Shown here piece after piece: positions 33,756-42,351 of a DNA stretch of 64,000 nucleotides. This stretch comes from Planctomycetota bacterium (GTDB lineage Bacteria > Planctomycetota > B15-G4): assembly GCA_029245865.1 (NCBI GenBank), contig JAQWOM010000043.1, positions 140,846 through 204,845 of the forward strand. Direction: 5' to 3'. Position numbers and translations under genes: made by a program. The notes beneath the pieces were generated by a model that saw only the letters and a list, made by a program, of their open reading frames with translations, was not told the origin of the DNA and made no database searches. The first letter of the stretch is position 1. Each line of letters begins with the position of its first letter.

Positions 33756-34973
33756 CTACTCTTCGACTTTCTCAATGCGCAACAACTTGCCGAGCAACGG
33801 AGCGATGAGGAAAACCACTGCGGAGAACAAGGCCCCCATCTTGGCTTGGCCCATGAGCCCCTCCTGCTGGTAGGCCACGCCGGAAACGAACAGCGCCACG
33901 GTCAATCCCAACCCAGCAATCAGCCCGGCAAGAACCAGCGCACGCACGTCCATGCCGGTCGGCAGCGAGAAGCCAGCCTTGTGTCCCATCCACGACATCA
34001 GCGCGATTCCCAGAGTCTTTCCGACCACCAGTGACAGGAGGATGATCCAGGTGAGGCCTCCCATGTTCGCAAAGGCCACCCCCGCATTGGCAAAGGCGAA
34101 CAGAAACAGTCCCCAATCCACGAAAGTCTTGAAGAAATGCTCAAAAGCTTCCAGGGGACTCGAATTGTGATGCATGGCGGCCGTCGCCGCCACGTCCTGC
34201 TCTTCGGTGACCAGCCCCATCTGCACGCGACGAGCCGGCAAGAAGGGCACGATGAAGACCAGCGCCAGTGCAGGATGGAGGTGGGCTGTGATCAGTCCAA
34301 ACCAGCTCAAGCCTCCTCCAATCAATACGTACGGCACCCAGCTCTGAACCGAGAAGCGCCGCAACAGCAGAGCGACCAACATGCCTCCCACGGTGAAAAG
34401 AAGCATGACAGGTGCCACCGGATGCGCCGGGTCTGGATAAGCCACGGCGATGATCCCCAGCCCGATGGCATCATCAGCAACCGCCAACAGCAGCAAGAAA
34501 TTGACGGCCGGGTGCTTCGACCCGAAGACCATTCGGGCCAGCAACCACGCGAGCGCAATATCTGTCGCGGTCGGCACACCCCATCCATTCGCGACCGCTG
34601 CATAGTCGTGCGCCCCTCCATAAATCCAGTTGGTCAAGAGGAAGAACACGCCAATCGGACCGATCACTCCTCCGAGCGTTCCAAGCAAGGGGTTGACGGC
34701 TTGAGACGGAGGGTTCAGCGACCCTCCAGGCAGAAGCGCATCGGTGATTTCTTTCGCTGCAATGCCAAAGAACAACACCATGAAGAGGTCATTGACCAGA
34801 AACTCGAGGGACACCGAGTGCCCCAGTATCTTGGCACTGATCAACTCACTCGTCACAAGTGTGCTGTAGAGCTCCGGAAAAGCGTTCGCCATCCAGAGAG
34901 CGACGAGTACGCCCGCAATCAGAGGAATCGAATATGCCTGAATCTTGGCGAGAAGGCCCTTCTTAGCGCTCAC
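33756..34973 (-). CDS. nhaA: Na+/H+ antiporter NhaA
   Basis: An inner-membrane electrogenic antiporter with about 12 helices. The ion-binding aspartates are present: PTATDIALAWLLA (E. coli Asp133 region) and LAVADDAIGLGIIAV (Asp163-Asp164 pair). FLVNDLFMVLFFGIAAKEI is the conserved helix II motif, and LGLTVALFVSGVAYQ is near the end. The track start (35108) lies inside the GNAT gene. I use GTG 34973, which has GGAG five bases upstream, follows the GNAT stop by 13 bp, and gives 405 aa, a usual length. It sits inside the polysaccharide operon and abuts a PIG-L gene, which is an odd context. Confidence 0.93.
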   Translation of the reverse strand: MSAKKGLLAKIQAYSIPLIAGVLVALWMANAFPELYSTLVTSELISAKILGHSVSLEFLVNDLFMVLFFGIAAKEITDALLPGGSLNPPSQAVNPLLGTLGGVIGPIGVFFLLTNWIYGGAHDYAAVANGWGVPTATDIALAWLLARMVFGSKHPAVNFLLLLAVADDAIGLGIIAVAYPDPAHPVAPVMLLFTVGGMLVALLLRRFSVQSWVPYVLIGGGLSWFGLITAHLHPALALVFIVPFLPARRVQMGLVTEEQDVAATAAMHHNSSPLEAFEHFFKTFVDWGLFLFAFANAGVAFANMGGLTWIILLSLVVGKTLGIALMSWMGHKAGFSLPTGMDVRALVLAGLIAGLGLTVALFVSGVAYQQEGLMGQAKMGALFSAVVFLIAPLLGKLLRIEKVEE

Positions 34974-34986
34974 AACAACTCCATCA

Positions 34987-36006
34987 TCAGTAGATGTCCG
35001 AATCGCCCATGGTGAAGAACCAGCGAGACTTCGACCAGTCGAGATCGAAATCTCTCGCGTAGACCATGATGCAAAGATTGAAGGGACTTTCCTCCGGCAC
35101 GAAACCAAAACGCCTCAGCGTCGCAAGCTGCGGCATATTGGGCGTCACCCAGGTTTCCAGGCGCGCTCCACCCTCCGCCAGCGTGATCTTGCCCACTTCG
35201 GCGAGAACCGCAGCCATCATCTCCTCGTCGGCACCAGGGCCAATCCAGTCCATGAGCGGCACCAGAGGCTGACCGAACCAGCCCAAACTGAAGATCAGTG
35301 CCCCGACCAGAACCCCGTCCCGCTTCGCCAGCAACAGTCGATAGCGCACATCTGGCCAGTCACGGTAGCGCCAGGCCAGATAGGTCGAATCCCTCCACAG
35401 CCCCAACGGGACCTCATCCAGGTGCTTCAGAAACAACTGGCCAACCTCATCCAAGCAGGTCCAGTCGTCTTCCGTCACCGTCACCTGGCCGGCCTCTTTC
35501 TGGAGGCCTTCTACCCACGCTTCATCGATTTGCATGACCTGCGTGGGCATGGGGCAATGCACCGGCTTGTAGCCAAGAATCCGCGTGCCGGCACCGAAGG
35601 CCTGGTTGTTGGGAAGGCCGTAGGCGTATTCGTTCCCGCGATCTCCTTCTGGCCGACAGAACTCTTTGAGGTACCGGCGCCCCAAGGTCACGAAAACACT
35701 GGTCTTGCTGAGTGCGCCACGCCATGCGCGACCGACCACCGTATCAACAGCCTGCGCACAGCGGCGCTTCTCGCCTCGTACCGAACAGTGCATTTCCATG
35801 GCAGAGTAGTTGCCGATGATTTCGCCTTGTGCATCTGTAGCCACAAGAACTTGATAGCCCATCGGGTTGTCGATGTATCGGTGCCGCCAAGTGGCCATCG
35901 TTCGCGGGACATAGTCGGGGTCGTCCCCCTGAACCACACGGTTGAACAGGGCGAGAATGCCCTCTTCATCACCCGGCTGATAGCGGCGCACTTCGAACGG
36001 TTCCAT
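34987..36006 (-). CDS. GNAT-fold acyltransferase, tandem copy 2
   Basis: A 339-residue protein that begins FEVRRYQPGDEEGILALFNRV, the usual GNAT first strand and helix. It has HRYIDNPMG, the block AWRYRDWPDVRYRLLL, and ends MGDSDIY. The pattern matches acyltransferases found in surface-polysaccharide clusters, where they acylate amino sugars. The start is ATG 36006, sharing one base with the upstream stop (TGATG). The 55 extra residues in the track ORF are shadow. It is about 35-40 percent identical by eye to the preceding gene, a tandem duplication. It could acylate the amine exposed by the PIG-L deacetylases further along the operon (inference). Confidence 0.78.
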   Translation of the reverse strand: MEPFEVRRYQPGDEEGILALFNRVVQGDDPDYVPRTMATWRHRYIDNPMGYQVLVATDAQGEIIGNYSAMEMHCSVRGEKRRCAQAVDTVVGRAWRGALSKTSVFVTLGRRYLKEFCRPEGDRGNEYAYGLPNNQAFGAGTRILGYKPVHCPMPTQVMQIDEAWVEGLQKEAGQVTVTEDDWTCLDEVGQLFLKHLDEVPLGLWRDSTYLAWRYRDWPDVRYRLLLAKRDGVLVGALIFSLGWFGQPLVPLMDWIGPGADEEMMAAVLAEVGKITLAEGGARLETWVTPNMPQLATLRRFGFVPEESPFNLCIMVYARDFDLDWSKSRWFFTMGDSDIY

Positions 36007-37055
36007 CAGTAGATGTCCGTATCGCCCATGGTCAGGTGCCAGTTTTTCTGCACCCACGAAATGTCGTAGTCCTGAGAGAAGAGCACCATGCAAAGGTTGA
36101 ATTGGGTGTTCTCCTGCGCCAGGCCCAGTTCGCGCAAACAGTCGATGTGGGGCATGGCGGGAGTGAGCCACGTTTCGAGGCGTGCGTGCTCACGTTCCCA
36201 GGCAACCGCCGCAACCTTGGACAGCAGGGCGGCCATGGTCTGCTCGTCGGACCCCGAGCCGAACCAGTCCAGAACAGCGACCACAGGTCGCTTTTCCCAG
36301 GGGACGCCCACTCTGAAGAACACGGCGCCACAGGGCTCTCCCTCTCCACCTCCTTCAGTTCCGCCACCTCGCCGAGCGATGATCAGCCCATAGGGTTGCT
36401 CCGGCCAGTCACGGTAGCGCCATGCCAGGTAAGGCAGGTCACGGACATTCCCCAGGCTCATGTCTCCGGCGTGACGCGCCGCAAGTTCCGCAACGACCTC
36501 TAGCTGAGTCCAGTCCGCTTCCTTGGCCACGACATCACCAGCACGTGCCGCCAATTCCGATGACCAGCCCTCGTCGAAATCTCGAACTTGCCGCGGCAAG
36601 GGGCAGTGCACCGGTGTGTAGCCGAGAAGCCGAACACCCAGCGGGTAATGGTTCTCATTAGGCAGCCCGTAGATGAAGTCGTTAAAAGTCGGCTGACTGA
36701 TGTCGCAATAGGTTCGTTGGTACTCGTGAGCGATGGTGATGAACAAGCTGTTCTTGCGCAGTGAACGACGCCAAGCGATGTCGACGCAGCTATCCACGAC
36801 CTGGCTTGCGACACGCTCCTCGCCTTTCACGTGAATCTTCACCGGGCACGACGAATAGTTCGCGACGATGTTGCCGTCGAGATCTGTTCCGACCAGCGTC
36901 TTGTGCCCACACGGGTTCCGTTCGTAGGTGTGCCGCCATGCATCCATATCACGAGGCGTGAAGTCAGGGTTGTCTGCACTGAAGACGCGATTAAAAAGAT
37001 TCAGAATCTGTTCTTCATCGCCGGCCTCGTAGGGGCGGATTTTGAAACCACTCAT
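36006..37055 (-). CDS. GNAT-fold acyltransferase, tandem copy 1
   Basis: A 349-residue paralogue of the next gene: FKIRPYEAGDEEQILNLFNRVF, HTYERNPCGHKTLVG, YGLPNENHYPLGVRLLGYTPVHCPLP, AWRYRDWPEQPYGLII and the terminal MGDTDIY. A short Gly/Glu-rich loop (RRGGGTEGGGEGE) is inserted in the second half. The start is ATG 37055, overlapping the upstream TGA (ATGA), and it trims ten residues from the track ORF. Two adjacent copies with shared ends suggest a dimer of related subunits or two acyl positions. Substrate unknown. Confidence 0.78.
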   Translation of the reverse strand: MSGFKIRPYEAGDEEQILNLFNRVFSADNPDFTPRDMDAWRHTYERNPCGHKTLVGTDLDGNIVANYSSCPVKIHVKGEERVASQVVDSCVDIAWRRSLRKNSLFITIAHEYQRTYCDISQPTFNDFIYGLPNENHYPLGVRLLGYTPVHCPLPRQVRDFDEGWSSELAARAGDVVAKEADWTQLEVVAELAARHAGDMSLGNVRDLPYLAWRYRDWPEQPYGLIIARRGGGTEGGGEGEPCGAVFFRVGVPWEKRPVVAVLDWFGSGSDEQTMAALLSKVAAVAWEREHARLETWLTPAMPHIDCLRELGLAQENTQFNLCMVLFSQDYDISWVQKNWHLTMGDTDIY

Positions 37056-37975
37056 GCAGCCACCACTTTCCGCACGGCATCCCACATCTCACGCTTCGCC
37101 TGCTGCGGAGCTTTCTCCCGCACCAAGCGACGCCATTCCTGCACTCCGCGCACAACGGTCATCGACTTGGCCACAAGACTTCCGCGCCAACCGAAGTGTT
37201 TCCGGTAGTACGCCAGTCGGTTCACGTGCCACAACTGCCCGAAGTTGGGTATCTGAGAAGTGCTTTTCCCCTCGTGGTGGAGAATCGCAACTTCAGCGAC
37301 ATACGCGATCTTCCAGCCCTCGCCTTTCAACCGCTTGCAGAGATCCACGTCGTTAAAGAACAGCCAAAGAGCGGGATCAAAACCGTACAGCTTGTCCCAG
37401 AGTTCCTTGCGGATGAGAAATGCCGCTCCAGGCGGCTGGTCGACATCTCGGCTCGTGGTGTGATCGAAGCCGGCCATCATGTACCGAGGAATGACCTTGT
37501 TCCCCGGAAACCATTTGTCGAAACACGTGTCGTAGAAGACCGCCGTCCAAAGATCCGGAAAGGTCTTACACGACCGCTGAATGGCACCGTCTTCACAGAC
37601 CAATCGAGGTGCACACGCCCCATGCTCCGGGTGAGTTTCAAGAAAGTTGACCAGAAAGGGCAGCACACCTGGGCCCACGGCTGTATCCGAGTTAAGCAAC
37701 AGCAGATAGCGCCCGGAGGCATGCGCCGCACCGAGATTGTTTCCAACCGCGTAGCCATCGTTCCGCTCATGGCGCACCAGCGTGATCCAGGGAAAGCGGG
37801 CAGCCACCATGTCTGCACTGCCATCAGAGGAACCATTGTCGAGAACGATCACCTCGAGACTCTGCTCGTCTCGAAGTGGCTTGAGTGAGTTCAAACAAGC
37901 ACGCAGCAGTCCCTTGGTGTTCCAGCTCAACACCACGACGGAAAGGGTCGGCCGATCGCCTGAGCCGTCCGTCAT
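37052..37975 (-). CDS. Family 2 glycosyltransferase, WbbL-like
   Basis: A GT-A enzyme of 307 aa: LSVVVLSWNTKGLL, VLDNGSSDGS, RNDGYAVGNNLGA, metal motif LNSDTAV, QPPGAAFLIRKELWDKLYGFD and LFFNDVDLCKRLKGEGW. This is the canonical rhamnosyltransferase layout, including the NDVD base region. It is coupled by ATGA to the GT2 upstream and to the GNAT gene downstream. It lies directly after the ABC exporter genes and so probably acts on the exported glycan. Donor not determinable. Confidence 0.88.
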   Translation of the reverse strand: MTDGSGDRPTLSVVVLSWNTKGLLRACLNSLKPLRDEQSLEVIVLDNGSSDGSADMVAARFPWITLVRHERNDGYAVGNNLGAAHASGRYLLLLNSDTAVGPGVLPFLVNFLETHPEHGACAPRLVCEDGAIQRSCKTFPDLWTAVFYDTCFDKWFPGNKVIPRYMMAGFDHTTSRDVDQPPGAAFLIRKELWDKLYGFDPALWLFFNDVDLCKRLKGEGWKIAYVAEVAILHHEGKSTSQIPNFGQLWHVNRLAYYRKHFGWRGSLVAKSMTVVRGVQEWRRLVREKAPQQAKREMWDAVRKVVAA

Positions 37976-39162
37976 GCGTGGACGATCTCAGCAGCTGCGG
38001 ACTCAGCAGTGACGGGAGTCGGCGCCCCGAGCTTCTCCATACACACCACGCGCAAAACCTTCAGTGAGCGCCGCTCGAGAAAACGAACGTAGTATTTTGC
38101 TTCGACCAGGCCGTCCCACACGACATCTGGAATCTGAAAGCGGCGTGTCACATCCAGCCGCCCCGCGGCGAACACGAAGCCAGGGTCCACGGCCAGTTCG
38201 GCCACATAGCCCCCTGTCCCGGGCACATCGAGCGTAGGCGGCGCCTCGCAGGCACCGAGGTCGTCGATCTCGGAAAACTCGTGTCCGCGCCCAGACCGCG
38301 CCGACGTGAAAGAAAGCAGAAGATGCGCGAACCAGTAGCCCAAAGCACCGTAGCGCGCCCGATAGAAAAGGCGGCGAGAGACCTCGTAGCGCGACATGGC
38401 TGCCTCTGGATCCTGCCCCGCACTGCGATTGAAGAAGTGCGTCAGTTCGGCCTGCGGACAAAGATCTGTGGTGAAGCCTCGGCGATGGAGGCGTAAGCAC
38501 AGATCTGCATCTTCAAAGTAGAACGGATAACGAGTGTCGAAAGGTCCCAACTCGTTGGCCAGATCACGCAGCATCAAGAAGCTGGCCCCGGAGACCTGAG
38601 ACACGGGGACGCCCGTCGTTGCCGTCCACTGCTCGATCGCCCGGCGCGTCCGGCCTCGGGCATGGCATTCACCTGCACAAGACGAGGCACGCGCCATGGT
38701 TTCCGAGAGCAAGCTCCACAACGACGGCTTCTCGTTCGGAGGCAGTTGAAAGAAACGGTGGCTGTCCAAGAAACTCTTGGGTCCCACGAGTCCGCAATGC
38801 GGATGCGCCTCCATGTGCTCAATCATGCGAGTCAACATGCCGCGAAACAGCATCACATCAGGGTTGCTGACCAGAACGTATTGACCCCTCGCATGCTCGC
38901 AAGCGAGGTTCATTCCAGACGCATAGCCCGAGTTCTGCTTCGAACGGATAACCGTGACATCCTCGTCGGCCTCCAGGGCCGCAAGGTGCTCTTCTTCTTC
39001 TGGACCCGAAGCATTGTCGAGCACAACGAAATCAAGACCTTGGCCTGCGGCGTGCTCAGGCAATCGCTGTCGTCGCACGTTGTCCACGAGGCCGCGGGTC
39101 ATGGCACCCGAGCGCCAGTTGACCACCAGGACAGTGATGAGCGGCGTGTCGATCTCAGTCAT
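37972..39162 (-). CDS. Family 2 glycosyltransferase with C-terminal extension
   Basis: A GT-A domain in residues ~1-260 (ITVLVVNWRSGAM, VLDNASGPEEEEH, QNSGYASGMNLA, metal motif SNPDVML, YPFYFEDADLCLRL) followed by ~135 residues of unassigned, beta-rich sequence (around DVPGTGGYVAELAVDPGF). DNASGPEEE replaces the common DNASxDGS. The start is ATG 39162, overlapping the Wzt stop (ATGA) and trimming 14 track residues. The extension may bind acceptor glycan. It is coupled to the GT2 downstream. Confidence 0.84.
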   Translation of the reverse strand: MTEIDTPLITVLVVNWRSGAMTRGLVDNVRRQRLPEHAAGQGLDFVVLDNASGPEEEEHLAALEADEDVTVIRSKQNSGYASGMNLACEHARGQYVLVSNPDVMLFRGMLTRMIEHMEAHPHCGLVGPKSFLDSHRFFQLPPNEKPSLWSLLSETMARASSCAGECHARGRTRRAIEQWTATTGVPVSQVSGASFLMLRDLANELGPFDTRYPFYFEDADLCLRLHRRGFTTDLCPQAELTHFFNRSAGQDPEAAMSRYEVSRRLFYRARYGALGYWFAHLLLSFTSARSGRGHEFSEIDDLGACEAPPTLDVPGTGGYVAELAVDPGFVFAAGRLDVTRRFQIPDVVWDGLVEAKYYVRFLERRSLKVLRVVCMEKLGAPTPVTAESAAAEIVHA

Positions 39163-40388
39163 GCTGTGGGTTCCAGGGATTCGACGGTGAACTCGCAATC
39201 GCAAGCCACCATTCCGGGGATGTTTTCGGGGTTGAGGACCAGCAAGGGGCGATCAACAGAGCGAGTGTCGTACGCGTGAACGAACGTCTCGTCGATGAGA
39301 TACCCCATCACGTTGAACTCGCCGCTCACCAGCGGGATGTTAGGAAGCTTGGCGCGACAGCGGTAGCGACCGCTTTTATGGACCGCCTGCATGCCATCCA
39401 GATGCGAAAAAACCGAGATCACAAGCACATTGTCATTGCGAAAAACGCCAACACCGACGTGAACAATTTGCCGGTCATTGAAGAGTTCGAACTCCATCTC
39501 CACAACCACATCCACGCCTGGCACGATGGCATCAACGATTTCTGTCTCAACGCCATCATCGACGCGCAGCAAGCGTATGTCTTCCAACTGCGGGCGCCCT
39601 TCACCTTCCACCATATCGCGCCCCATACTGAGTGCGCTTTCGTCGGCTGACAGCGCCCGTTCGTAGTTTGCGTAGGCGATCGTCACGTCCTGCGGCGAGC
39701 CTTGCATCTCGACTTTCCCGTCCTTGATCCAGACCACTTCATCGCAGATCTGGCGCACGTCATAGAGCGAATGACTGCAGAAGAGAATTGACTTACCTGC
39801 ATTGCGGAAGTTGAAGATCCGGTCGACGCACTTCTTCTGAAAGTACAGGTCCCCGACAGCAAGAATTTCATCGATAATCAAAACTTCAGGATCGATGGCC
39901 GTCGCCACGGCAAAGCCCAAACGCATGACCATGCCAGAACTGTAGGTTCGCACAGGCTTGTTGATGTAGTCGCCCAGTTCTGCGAACGCGATAATTTCGT
40001 CGACCTTAGCCGTCACTTCCTTCAACGAGAAACCCAGCACCTGGGCAGAGAGGAAGATGTTCGCGCGGCCATCAAACTCGCTATGAAATCCAGTGCCCAG
40101 TTCGAGCAAGCTCGCAACCGAGCCCTTCACTTCAGCGGTGCCGCTCGTCGCCATCGAAGTTCCGGCGAGCACCTTCAGAAGGGTCGATTTGCCTGCTCCA
40201 TTCTCACCGATCACACCCAGAGCTTTGCCGCGCGGCAATTCGAAACTCACTCCATCGAGTGCACGGTGCACCGAGTGGAATTTCTTGCGCCCGAAAGACA
40301 GCGACTCCTTGAGACGGTCGAAAGAGCTCGAATACATTCGATACTCCTTGACCAAGTCTTTGACGATGACAGCAGCGTCCGACATCAC
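39159..40388 (-). CDS. wzt: Polysaccharide ABC exporter ATPase, Wzt type
   Basis: The ATP-binding subunit of an O-antigen/teichoic-acid-type exporter, 409 aa. Walker A is GENGAGKST, the signature RTYSSGMVMRLGF, and Walker B LIIDEILAVGD. SFGRKKFHSVHRALDGVSF precedes Walker A, as in Wzt/TagH. Residues ~245-405 form an extra beta-rich domain like the Wzt C-terminal carbohydrate-binding module, which recognises the capped chain end before export. The start is GTG 40388 or ATG 40385, both overlapping the wzm stop. With the upstream permease it makes the full transporter. No chain-terminating kinase or methyltransferase is next to it. Confidence 0.9.
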   Translation of the reverse strand: MMSDAAVIVKDLVKEYRMYSSSFDRLKESLSFGRKKFHSVHRALDGVSFELPRGKALGVIGENGAGKSTLLKVLAGTSMATSGTAEVKGSVASLLELGTGFHSEFDGRANIFLSAQVLGFSLKEVTAKVDEIIAFAELGDYINKPVRTYSSGMVMRLGFAVATAIDPEVLIIDEILAVGDLYFQKKCVDRIFNFRNAGKSILFCSHSLYDVRQICDEVVWIKDGKVEMQGSPQDVTIAYANYERALSADESALSMGRDMVEGEGRPQLEDIRLLRVDDGVETEIVDAIVPGVDVVVEMEFELFNDRQIVHVGVGVFRNDNVLVISVFSHLDGMQAVHKSGRYRCRAKLPNIPLVSGEFNVMGYLIDETFVHAYDTRSVDRPLLVLNPENIPGMVACDCEFTVESLEPTA

Positions 40389-41356
40389 ACCTCGTCCGAG
40401 AACCGGCCCTTGCAGCGCAGGAAGAACGCGTAGCCGAGGAATTGTACGACGACTGCAAGAAGCCCGAATCGCAGCAACTTGCCCACGTCGAAGGGCACCT
40501 TTCCATAGGTCCAGATGGATCGATGCAAGCTGAGCACCGTCGCCATCGGGTTGACCTGCATGATGTCGTTGATGCGATTCACGTCGTGCGCAGCGGCACG
40601 ATCGTTCTCCAGAGTACTCGCGGCCTCCGCCAACAGTGCGGGCGAGGCCAGGGGGTCCTTTTCAAGAGCAACCATCGTTGCCTGCCCAACCTCGACCTTC
40701 TTCCCTGCCTGAGTGGCCACGGCATTCAGGTCGTAGAACACCGGGGTGGTGAACATCCAAAAGATCACGACGACAGGCACAAGCTGCATGACATCACGAA
40801 CAAAGATGTTTGCCGCTGAGAGGAACATCGACAATCCGCTGATGAACAAAAACTGCACAACAAGAATGGCGGGCAACCACACCAAGGCAATGGGGAGCGA
40901 ACCATTGACGATCCACTCCATCGCGACCAGTAATGCGTAGCCAATCAACAAATACACGTGGTTGACCACCACGGTGTATACAGGGAGGAGTTCGCTAGGA
41001 AACGCGATCTTCTTGACGAGATTCGCGTTTTCGAGAACAACGCCAGAACCACGCGACAAGCTCTCCGCCAGCACTGTCCAGGGCAGGATGCCCGTGATCA
41101 GATAAAAAGTGGAGCGCCAACCCTCTCCATCAGGTCCATGCGGTGCCAGCTCATCGCTGAAACCGATTTTCAGGATGCGAGCGAACACCAGGTAGTAGAT
41201 GGCAAAGAGAACAGCGGGCTGGACCACGGGCCAGACGCGCCCCAGGGTTGAGCCCTCGATCCGCGCCCGCAGCTCACGGCGTACGAACGCCATCAGCAAC
41301 TCGTGGTGCCTCATGACCACGAGCGGCAAGCGGAAAGCTGCACGGAATGGATGCAT
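40385..41356 (-). CDS. wzm: Polysaccharide ABC exporter permease, Wzm type
   Basis: An ABC-2 permease with six membrane helices. It begins with the amphipathic ELLMAFVRRELRARIEGSTLGRVW that precedes helix 1 in Wzm/TagG proteins. ITGILPWTVLAESLSRGSGV, LVKKIAFPSELLPVYTVVVN and VIFWMFTTPVFY follow in the usual order. A charged periplasmic loop of ~60 residues between helices 5 and 6 (around VEVGQATMVALEKDP) is longer than normal. The track ORF starts far inside the ROK gene. ATG 41356 gives 323 aa, with ATG 41407 as an alternative. It is coupled to wzt. Confidence 0.88.
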   Translation of the reverse strand: MHPFRAAFRLPLVVMRHHELLMAFVRRELRARIEGSTLGRVWPVVQPAVLFAIYYLVFARILKIGFSDELAPHGPDGEGWRSTFYLITGILPWTVLAESLSRGSGVVLENANLVKKIAFPSELLPVYTVVVNHVYLLIGYALLVAMEWIVNGSLPIALVWLPAILVVQFLFISGLSMFLSAANIFVRDVMQLVPVVVIFWMFTTPVFYDLNAVATQAGKKVEVGQATMVALEKDPLASPALLAEAASTLENDRAAAHDVNRINDIMQVNPMATVLSLHRSIWTYGKVPFDVGKLLRFGLLAVVVQFLGYAFFLRCKGRFSDEV

Positions 41357-41427
41357 CGGACTCTCGTGGACTGAACCGACAAAGAAGTGCGCGGAGCACC
41401 TCATCATACCCCCGCGACTGCTCGCGA

Positions 41428-42351
41428 TCAGCCCCCGAGCAGTTCGCGCGCCAGGCGCCCCGCCCCGATCAGCCCGGCTTCGTCTCCAAGACGGGCAGCT
41501 TCCACGGGCAGGTCCCGCCGCCCATTGCCCAGGGGCAGTTCCAGAACGGTCTGCCGCGCTCTCGCCAGCATCTCCGGGCAACGCATGCCAAGACCGCCTC
41601 CCAAGACGATCCGCTGAGGATCTAGCAAGTTCACCGTGATGGAAACGAGAGCTTCCAGCGCCTCCAGAGCCTCCTCCATGATCGCCGTGGCGGGCTGCTG
41701 CCCAGCTCGCCATGCTTTCAAAATCTCTGGAACATCAGCAGGTCCGCCGGCGGCCTCGGACCGCCGCTCCAGGGCATCTCCTCCCAGGTAGGCCTCGAGA
41801 CAGCCATCGCAGCCAGCCGGGCAACGGACACCAGGTCGAAAAGGCAGATGGCCGCCCTCCCCCCCCATGCCACGCTCTCCTTCGAGCAGGTGGCCACCAC
41901 TCACGAAGCCCGTTCCGACGCCTGTGCCCAGAAACAGAGCGGCCAACTCACCACACTGGGACACCTCGGATTCACCCAGCGCCGCGGCATTCACATCGTT
42001 CACCAAGGACACCGGTAAATCGAGCCTGCGCGCCAGCGCAGAGGTCACATCAAAGTCGGTAAAGCCCGTGGTAGGCCAGCTACGAACCCGGCCTGAAGCG
42101 CGGTCAACTGTTCCCGCCATCGCAACGCATGCAGCCCGAGGTCTCGAAACCCGACCACTCTCGGTTGCCACAAGAGCATCGCCGACCCCGGTCAATGCCT
42201 GAGCGAGATCTTCAGGCGAAGAGCGCGGCGTCGGCACAGACATCTGTTCGAGAATTCTTCCGGCCTCATCGATGAGAGCGCCCCGCAATTGGGTTCCGCC
42301 CACATCGAAGGAGAGCACGCTCGCCTCGGCCTGAGAGTCCACGTCCATCAC
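41428..42351 (-). CDS. ROK family sugar kinase (glucokinase-like)
   Basis: A cytoplasmic ATP-dependent hexose kinase of 307 aa. The phosphate motif is DVGGTQLRGALID, the catalytic region VNDVNAAALGE, the glycine loop GTGVGTGFVSGG, and the ATP site VLGGGLG. The zinc motif is unusual: CPAGCDGCLEAY replaces the standard CxCGxxGCxE, with one Cys shifted by two positions. No helix-turn-helix domain is present, so it is an enzyme rather than a repressor. It overlaps the pseudo-sulfatase stop (GTG 42351 or ATG 42348) and precedes wzm by about 70 bp. It may feed a hexose phosphate into precursor synthesis (inference). Confidence 0.86.
   Translation of the reverse strand: MMDVDSQAEASVLSFDVGGTQLRGALIDEAGRILEQMSVPTPRSSPEDLAQALTGVGDALVATESGRVSRPRAACVAMAGTVDRASGRVRSWPTTGFTDFDVTSALARRLDLPVSLVNDVNAAALGESEVSQCGELAALFLGTGVGTGFVSGGHLLEGERGMGGEGGHLPFRPGVRCPAGCDGCLEAYLGGDALERRSEAAGGPADVPEILKAWRAGQQPATAIMEEALEALEALVSITVNLLDPQRIVLGGGLGMRCPEMLARARQTVLELPLGNGRRDLPVEAARLGDEAGLIGAGRLARELLGG

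Noticed and set aside
41428-42351. ROK-family repressor
   Set aside because: The N-terminus goes straight into the ATPase fold with no helix-turn-helix, so it is a kinase.
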